Below are positions 53,087 to 64,000 of a DNA stretch of 64,000 nt, one piece after another. The DNA lies in contig NZ_VFMU01000001.1 of assembly GCF_006715225.1 (NCBI RefSeq), forward strand, positions 4,154,001 through 4,218,000. Direction: 5' to 3'. Made by a program: the position numbers and the translations under genes. The notes beneath the pieces were generated by a model. The model worked only from the letters and a program-made list of their open reading frames with translations, did no database searches and was not told where the DNA came from. Position 1 is the first letter of the stretch; each line of letters starts with the position of its first letter. Source of the stretch: Arthrobacter sp. SLBN-112. Its GTDB lineage: Bacteria > Actinomycetota > Actinomycetes > Actinomycetales > Micrococcaceae.

Positions 53087-54277
53087 TTACTTGATGATCT
53101 TGGTAACGCGTCCCGAACCAACGGTGCGGCCGCCTTCGCGGATTGCGAAGCCGAGGCCCTCTTCCATGGCGATGGGCTGGATGAGCGCAACGGTCATCTC
53201 AGTGTTGTCGCCAGGCATAACCATTTCCGTGCCCTCGGGCAGGGTGATAACGCCGGTTACGTCCGTGGTGCGGAAGTAGAACTGCGGGCGGTAGTTGGAG
53301 TAGAACGGGTTGTGACGTCCGCCTTCGTCCTTGGAGAGGATGTAGACGTTGGCCTCGAAGTCGGTGTGCGGGGTGATGGAACCCGGCTTGACGACAACCT
53401 GGCCACGCTCGACATCGTCGCGCTTCAGACCGCGGAGCAGGAGGCCACAGTTCTCGCCGGCCCATGCTTCGTCGAGCTGCTTGTGGAACATCTCGATACC
53501 GGTAACCGTGGTCTTCTGGACCGGGCGGATGCCGACGATCTCAACCTCGGAGTTGATGGCGAGGGTTCCACGCTCGGCGCGGCCCGTAACAACGGTGCCA
53601 CGGCCGGTGATGGTGAAGACGTCCTCGATCGGCATCAGGAACGGCTTGTCACGGTCACGTACGGGGTCCGGAACGGACTCGTCCACAGCAGCCATCAGGT
53701 CCTCAACGGACTTGACCCACTCGGGGTCGCCTTCCAGGGCCTTCAGGCCGGAAACGCGGACAACCGGAGCTTCGTCACCGTCGAAGCCCTGCGAGCTCAG
53801 GAGCTCACGAACTTCCATTTCAACGAGGTCCAGCAGTTCCTCGTCGTCAACCATGTCTGCCTTGTTCAGCGCGACCAGCAGGTAGGGAACACCAACCTGG
53901 CGGGCAAGCAGAACGTGCTCGCGGGTCTGTGCCATCGGGCCGTCAGTAGCAGCAACCACGAGGATTGCGCCGTCCATCTGGGCAGCACCGGTGATCATGT
54001 TCTTGATGTAGTCAGCGTGGCCGGGGGCGTCAACGTGTGCGTAGTGACGCTTCTCGGTCTGGTACTCCACGTGGGAGATGTTGATGGTAATACCGCGCTG
54101 ACGCTCTTCGGGTGCAGAGTCGATCGACGCGAAGTCACGCTTCTCGTTGAGAGTCGGGTACTTGTCGTACAGCACCTTGGAAATGGCGGCCGTCAGCGTC
54201 GTCTTACCGTGGTCAACGTGACCAATGGTGCCGATGTTGACGTGCGGCTTAGTCCGCTCGAACTTTGCCTTTGCCAC
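53087..54277 (-). CDS. tuf: elongation factor Tu
   Basis: 396-residue GTPase that delivers aminoacyl-tRNA to the ribosome. G1 GHVDHGKT (19-26), the switch residue block [17 protein letters not shown] (G3) and NKADMV (G4) are present. The GTG start at 54277 has a perfect AGGAGG. It has its own terminator and probably its own promoter in the 260-nt gap after fusA. Confidence 0.98.
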   Translation of the reverse strand: MAKAKFERTKPHVNIGTIGHVDHGKTTLTAAISKVLYDKYPTLNEKRDFASIDSAPEERQRGITINISHVEYQTEKRHYAHVDAPGHADYIKNMITGAAQMDGAILVVAATDGPMAQTREHVLLARQVGVPYLLVALNKADMVDDEELLDLVEMEVRELLSSQGFDGDEAPVVRVSGLKALEGDPEWVKSVEDLMAAVDESVPDPVRDRDKPFLMPIEDVFTITGRGTVVTGRAERGTLAINSEVEIVGIRPVQKTTVTGIEMFHKQLDEAWAGENCGLLLRGLKRDDVERGQVVVKPGSITPHTDFEANVYILSKDEGGRHNPFYSNYRPQFYFRTTDVTGVITLPEGTEMVMPGDNTEMTVALIQPIAMEEGLGFAIREGGRTVGSGRVTKIIK

Positions 54278-54346
54278 AGGTTCCTCCTAGAACGTTTTCA
54301 AATGACATACCTTTCAGCCGCGCTTGTCGCGGCAGAAACTCAGGTA

Positions 54347-54376
54347 AGTCTACTTGGGGGGCTTTGGATTGGTGAA
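54347..54376 (-). promoter_or_regulatory. candidate tuf promoter and leader stem
   Basis: On the minus strand TTCACC (54376-54371) and TAGACT (54352-54347) are 18 nt apart. The leader downstream holds a GCCGCG/CGCGGC stem at 54317-54333. The rest of the fusA-tuf gap shows no gene. Confidence 0.35.
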
Positions 54377-54537
54377 ATCTCAGATTCAGGAACTAATACT
54401 AATCCCCTGAGCCTGTTCGTGCAGGGGCCGGAAACCGGCTTGCCGGATGAATCCGACCGGCCCGGCCACCTGCACCGGCTGCGCTGTCCGCTGGGGGCCA
54501 GCTCAACCGAGGTGTTCGCGTTGAAAGTCCGGGAGGA

Positions 54538-56652
<2,115 letters not shown>

Positions 56653-56682
56653 GGGGTCTCCTTTTGGGATGGACTACGCGTT

Positions 56683-56710
56683 CGCCGCCGGCTCGATCGA
56701 GCCGGCGGCG
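56683..56710 (-). other. 28-nt perfect palindrome between rpsG and fusA
   Basis: The two 14-nt halves are fully complementary; in RNA this makes a 12-bp stem with a GATC loop. It is very G+C-rich, has no T run, and begins 11 nt after the rpsG stop. It may tune relative expression of fusA or mark RNA processing. Confidence 0.7.
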
Positions 56711-56721
56711 TCCGGGGAGTA

Positions 56722-57192
56722 TTACCAGCGGTAGTGTGCGAAGGCCTTGTTGGACTCGGCCATCTTGTGGGTGTCTTCGCGACGCTTCACAGCGGCACCG
56801 AGACCGTTGGAGGCATCCAGGATTTCGTTCTGGAGGCGCTCGGTCATGGTCTTTTCACGGCGGGCCTTGGAGTAGCCAACCAGCCAGCGCAGGGCGAGTG
56901 CGGTGGAGCGGCCCGGCTTGACCTCAACCGGAACCTGGTAGGTGGCGCCACCGACGCGGCGGGAGCGGACCTCAAGCGAAGGCTTGACGTTGTCCATGGC
57001 CTTCTTCAGGGCTGCAACGGGGTCGCCGCCGGACTTGGCGCGTGCGCCTTCGAGTGCACCATAGACGATGCGCTCTGCCGTGGACTTCTTGCCGTCAACG
57101 AGAACCTTGTTGATGAGCTGGGTTACCAGCGGGGAACCGTATACCGGATCCGAAACGAGCGGCCGCTTGGGGGCCGGACCCTTGCGAGGCAT
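56722..57192 (-). CDS. rpsG: 30S ribosomal protein uS7
   Basis: 156-residue primary 16S-binding head protein. [20 protein letters not shown] and the block [20 protein letters not shown] are canonical; the end is [15 protein letters not shown]. It starts 1 nt after the rpsL stop. Confidence 0.98.
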   Translation of the reverse strand: MPRKGPAPKRPLVSDPVYGSPLVTQLINKVLVDGKKSTAERIVYGALEGARAKSGGDPVAALKKAMDNVKPSLEVRSRRVGGATYQVPVEVKPGRSTALALRWLVGYSKARREKTMTERLQNEILDASNGLGAAVKRREDTHKMAESNKAFAHYRW

Positions 57193-57193
57193 A

Positions 57194-57568
57194 TTACTTC
57201 TTCTCCATCTTTGCGCCGTAGCGGCTGCGGGCCTGCTTACGGTTCTTCACACCCTGGGTATCGAGGGCGCCACGGACGATCTTGTAGCGGACACCCGGGA
57301 GGTCCTTCACACGACCACCGCGAACGAGCACAATGGAGTGCTCCTGCAGGTTGTGGCCAACACCGGGGATGTAGGCGGTAACTTCCACGCCGCCGTTGAG
57401 GCGCACACGGGCCACCTTACGCAGAGCCGAGTTCGGCTTCTTCGGGGTGGTGGTGTAGACGCGGGTGCAGACACCGCGGCGCATGGGGCTGCCGTTCAGC
57501 GCGGGAGCCTTGGTCTTTTTGACCTTAGGCGTGCGGCCCTTGCGGACCAGCTGGTTAATCGTAGGCAC
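57194..57568 (-). CDS. rpsL: 30S ribosomal protein uS12
   Basis: 124-residue decoding-centre protein. The GTG at 57568 gives the universal [12 protein letters not shown] start and the standard length; an ATG 42 nt upstream is rejected. The two streptomycin-relevant lysines are wild type: K43 in [11 protein letters not shown] and K88 in GGRVKDLPG. On this evidence the strain should not be resistant through S12. It leads the str operon. Confidence 0.98.
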   Translation of the reverse strand: MPTINQLVRKGRTPKVKKTKAPALNGSPMRRGVCTRVYTTTPKKPNSALRKVARVRLNGGVEVTAYIPGVGHNLQEHSIVLVRGGRVKDLPGVRYKIVRGALDTQGVKNRKQARSRYGAKMEKK

Positions 57569-57897
57569 TCTCGTGTTCTCCGTTTTTCCGGAGTGGCTGT
57601 TTCCGGCCACTCTCCTGTTGCGTTGCCCCGCCGCCCGGGCCTTGAAGAAGATCTCCAGGGCGGCGAAGGCGAAGCCTTAATAGTCGGATCGCATTCCCGG
57701 GGGCGACTGGCGTCGGACAAGTCCCTAGGCATGCAAAAATGTGGCATACGTTGCACAAGAACCCTGCAAACCGGAAACGTCGCTCAGGCCCAGCCTTTCA
57801 GCTGAAACCGGCGCTCTCATCCACTGCCACAATAACAATTGGTAACAAGTCTAGCATGGACGGGCTCCATGCCTTAATCGGAGCCCACTCCCCCGAT
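57569..57897 (-). other. noncoding str-operon leader with candidate promoter
   Basis: No gene is supported. On the minus strand an extended -10, TGC-TAGACT, lies at 57856-57848, with a weak TTAAGG 18 nt upstream. It would give a leader of about 270 nt before rpsL. The -10 resembles the TGC-TAGGAT motif proposed upstream of rplN. Confidence 0.4.
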
Positions 57898-57953
57898 CGA
57901 TTGCTCCGTAGTTGTCGTTCTGGGCGACCACAACGACAACTACGGAGCAGTCG
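57898..57953. repeat. long hairpin, copy 2 of the dispersed family
   Basis: A 22-bp stem with one G-T pair (57898-57919 with 57932-57953) and a 12-nt loop. The 11-nt outer arm ATTGCTCCGTA is the same as in the copy at 27688-27739; the inner part GTTGT/ACAAC replaces CATGC/GCATC. It lies just beyond the rpoC terminator. Confidence 0.78.
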
Positions 57954-57964
57954 ATGGTTAAACG

Positions 57965-58000
57965 GGGATGGTCCCCCACCTTTCGGTGCGGGACCATCCC
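57965..58000 (-). terminator. terminator after rpoC
   Basis: A 16-bp stem with one C-C mismatch (57965-57980 with 57985-58000) and a TTTC loop begin 25 nt after the rpoC stop. The T run on the minus strand is short. Confidence 0.75.
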
Positions 58001-58024
58001 TTTGTACGGCTCTACCGGATGCGG

Positions 58025-61924
<3,900 letters not shown>

Positions 61925-61990
61925 ATGGTCCCTGTTCTCTCTTGTTCTCTAAATTCTGAAGTCTTAGGTGCGGGATGAGGGAGGGGGCGT

Positions 61991-62018
61991 ACGACGGCGG
62001 GTGGTCACCCGCCGTCGT
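61991..62018 (-). other. strong hairpin between rpoB and rpoC
   Basis: A near-perfect 28-nt palindrome: 12 bp stem (61991-62002 with 62007-62018), loop GGTC. It lies 10 nt after the rpoB stop and has no T run, so processing or partial attenuation is more likely than full termination. Confidence 0.7.
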
Positions 62019-62028
62019 CAACCGCCTG

Positions 62029-64000
62029 CTAGACCTCTTCTACGGAGCTGGGCTCTGCACGAGACAGATCGATGCCCAGTTCCTCCGCAGCCGTGAAGAC
62101 TGCGTCATCAGAGTCACGCATTTCAATTGTGGTTCCGTCCGTGGAAAGTACTTCCACGTTCAGGCACAGCGACTGCATTTCCTTGATCAAGACCTTGAAG
62201 GATTCGGGAACGCCCGGCTCGGGGATGTTCTCGCCCTTGACGATCGCTTCGTAGACCTTCACACGGCCGTGGATGTCATCCGACTTGATCGTGAGGAGTT
62301 CCTGGAGGGTGTAGGCGGCGCCGTATGCTTCGAGCGCCCACACTTCCATTTCACCGAAGCGCTGGCCACCGAACTGTGCCTTACCACCCAGCGGCTGCTG
62401 GGTGATCATGGAGTACGGGCCGGTGGAGCGTGCGTGGATCTTGTCGTCCACCAGGTGGTGGAGCTTCAGGATGTACATGTAGCCGACCGAGATCGGATCC
62501 GGGAACGGCTCGCCGGAGCGGCCGTCAAACAGGCGGGTCTTGCCGGAGGAGTTGATCAGGCGCTCACCATCGCGGGTCACGTTGGTGGAGTCCAGCAGGC
62601 CCGTGATTTCCTCTTCGCGGGCACCGTCGAACACCGGCGTTGCAACAGTGGTGGGACCACTCTCGCGCGGCAGGTTCGGCAGCTGCTTGACCCACTCGGG
62701 CTCGCCTTCGATCTTCCAACCGGTCTTGGCAACCCAGCCAAGGTGGGTTTCGAGCACCTGGCCCACGTTCATACGGCCCGGAACACCCAGCGGGTTCAGG
62801 ACGATGTCAACGGGGGTGCCGTCGGCAAGGAAGGGCATGTCCTCGACGGGGAGGATCTTGGAGATAACACCCTTGTTGCCGTGGCGGCCGGCGAGCTTGT
62901 CGCCGTCGGTGATCTTGCGCTTGGCGGCCACGTAGACGCGGACCAACTGGTTCACGCCCGGGGGCAGCTCGTCGTCGTTGTCGCGGTCGAAGACGCGCAC
63001 GCCGATAACGGTGCCGGACTCGCCGTGGGGCACCTTCAGGGAGGTGTCGCGGACTTCGCGGGACTTCTCGCCGAAGATGGCGCGCAGCAGGCGCTCTTCC
63101 GGGGTCAGTTCGGTTTCACCCTTCGGGGTGACCTTTCCAACCAGGATGTCCCCTGCTTCAACCTCGGCACCGATGTGGATGATGCCGCGCTCGTCCAGGC
63201 CGGCCAGGACTTCCTCGGACACGTTGGGGATGTCACGGGTGATTTCCTCGGCACCAAGCTTGGTGTCGCGGGCATCGATCTCGTGCTCCTCAATGTGGAT
63301 GGAGGAAAGGACGTCCTCGGCAACGATGCGCTGCGAGAGGATGATGGCGTCCTCGAAGTTGTGGCCTTCCCATGACATGAATGCCACGAGCAGGTTCTTG
63401 CCCAGTGCGAGTTCACCCTGGTCCGTTGCCGGGCCGTCGGCGATGATGCCGCCAACTTCCAGGCGCTGGCCTTCGTTCACCAGGACGCGGTGGTTGTAGC
63501 AGTTGCCCTGGTTGGAGCGGGCGAACTTGTTGATGCGGTAGTTGGTCTCGGTGCCATCGTCGTTGAGCATGATGACGAGCTCGGCGGAAACCTCGGTGAC
63601 CACACCGGCCTTCTTGGCGATGACAACGTCACCGGCGTCGACGGCGGCGGCGCGCTCCATGCCGGTGCCCACGAACGGAGCCTCGGAACGGACCAGCGGC
63701 ACAGCCTGGCGCTGCATGTTGGCACCCATGAGTGCGCGGTTGGCGTCGTCGTGCTCCAGGAACGGGATCAGGGCGGTAGCCACGGACACCATCTGGCGCG
63801 GGGAGACGTCCATGAACTCGACATCCGCAGCGGGAACGAGGACGGGCTCGCCTCCACCACCACGTGCACGCACCAGGACGGTGTCTTCAGCGAACTTGTT
63901 GTTCTCGTCCAGCGGCGCGTTGGCCTGGGCGATCAGGACCTCAGCCTCGTCGTCGGCCGTGAGGTACTGGACGTCGTCGGACACGACGCCGTCCTTGACC
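62029..64000 (-). CDS. rpoB: RNA polymerase beta subunit (5' end cut by window)
   Basis: C-terminal 656 or so residues of the beta subunit; the frame is open at position 64000, so the N-terminal half, including the rifampicin-resistance region, lies outside. Visible blocks include [41 protein letters not shown] (active-site region), [11 protein letters not shown] and the C-terminal [20 protein letters not shown] clamp-anchor block. The acidic end is [11 protein letters not shown]. It is transcribed with rpoC. Confidence 0.98.
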   Translation of the reverse strand, partial: VKDGVVSDDVQYLTADDEAEVLIAQANAPLDENNKFAEDTVLVRARGGGGEPVLVPAADVEFMDVSPRQMVSVATALIPFLEHDDANRALMGANMQRQAVPLVRSEAPFVGTGMERAAAVDAGDVVIAKKAGVVTEVSAELVIMLNDDGTETNYRINKFARSNQGNCYNHRVLVNEGQRLEVGGIIADGPATDQGELALGKNLLVAFMSWEGHNFEDAIILSQRIVAEDVLSSIHIEEHEIDARDTKLGAEEITRDIPNVSEEVLAGLDERGIIHIGAEVEAGDILVGKVTPKGETELTPEERLLRAIFGEKSREVRDTSLKVPHGESGTVIGVRVFDRDNDDELPPGVNQLVRVYVAAKRKITDGDKLAGRHGNKGVISKILPVEDMPFLADGTPVDIVLNPLGVPGRMNVGQVLETHLGWVAKTGWKIEGEPEWVKQLPNLPRESGPTTVATPVFDGAREEEITGLLDSTNVTRDGERLINSSGKTRLFDGRSGEPFPDPISVGYMYILKLHHLVDDKIHARSTGPYSMITQQPLGGKAQFGGQRFGEMEVWALEAYGAAYTLQELLTIKSDDIHGRVKVYEAIVKGENIPEPGVPESFKVLIKEMQSLCLNVEVLSTDGTTIEMRDSDDAVFTAAEELGIDLSRAEPSSVEEV

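Overview
The window is high-G+C DNA from an actinobacterium, most likely of the Arthrobacter/Pseudarthrobacter group (Micrococcaceae). The evidence is the ribosomal protein sequences, the many GTG starts and ATGA/GTGA overlaps, a spc operon without rpsN, an alpha operon without rpsD, and a Tad pilus system without an outer-membrane secretin. The backbone is the rpoB-rpoC / str / S10 / spc / alpha supercluster, read on the minus strand from position 64000 down to about 2600. No rRNA, tRNA, CRISPR array, insertion sequence or phage gene was seen.

From the right edge the minus-strand order is: rpoB (cut by the window), rpoC, rpsL-rpsG-fusA, tuf; the S10 operon rpsJ-rplC-rplD-rplW-rplB-rpsS-rplV-rpsC-rplP-rpmC-rpsQ; the spc operon rplN-rplX-rplE-rpsH-rplF-rplR-rpsE-rpmD-rplO; secY-adk-map; infA-rpmJ-rpsM-rpsK-rpoA-rplQ; truA; rplM-rpsI; glmM. 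Accessory genes sit at boundaries between these units. A GH1 beta-glycosidase, a 41-residue membrane protein and mntH lie between tuf and rpsJ. A sugar ABC importer without its ATPase and a P1-family peptidase lie between map and infA. About 19 kb of Tad pilus genes lie between truA and rplM, and a two-gene polyprenyl-phosphate glycosylation module lies between rpsI and glmM.

The Tad region (8633-24402) holds two tandem paralogous operons. The first is led by a prepilin peptidase and two Flp pilins, then TadE, TadG-like, CpaB, CpaE, CpaF, TadB and TadC. The second repeats the order with a third Flp that carries a cysteine-containing tail. It is followed by an Hpt-like protein that lacks the phospho-accepting histidine, a PhoB-type response regulator and a divergent PAS-containing sensor kinase. 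The single prepilin peptidase probably serves both pilin sets.

The left edge (1-2600) holds the end of a VanY-type D,D-carboxypeptidase lipoprotein, an acyltransferase-3 membrane protein and mscL.

The best leads for something undescribed are regulatory structures and small components: (1) a perfect 12-bp stem that buries the mntH ribosome binding site, next to an MntR-like operator; (2) two copies of a 52-nt hairpin sharing the same 11-nt outer arms with covarying interiors; (3) the degenerate Hpt protein linked to tandem Tad loci; (4) an intrinsic terminator placed across the annotated start of truA; (5) RG-rich arms on both S3 and S5, the proteins of the mRNA entry channel.
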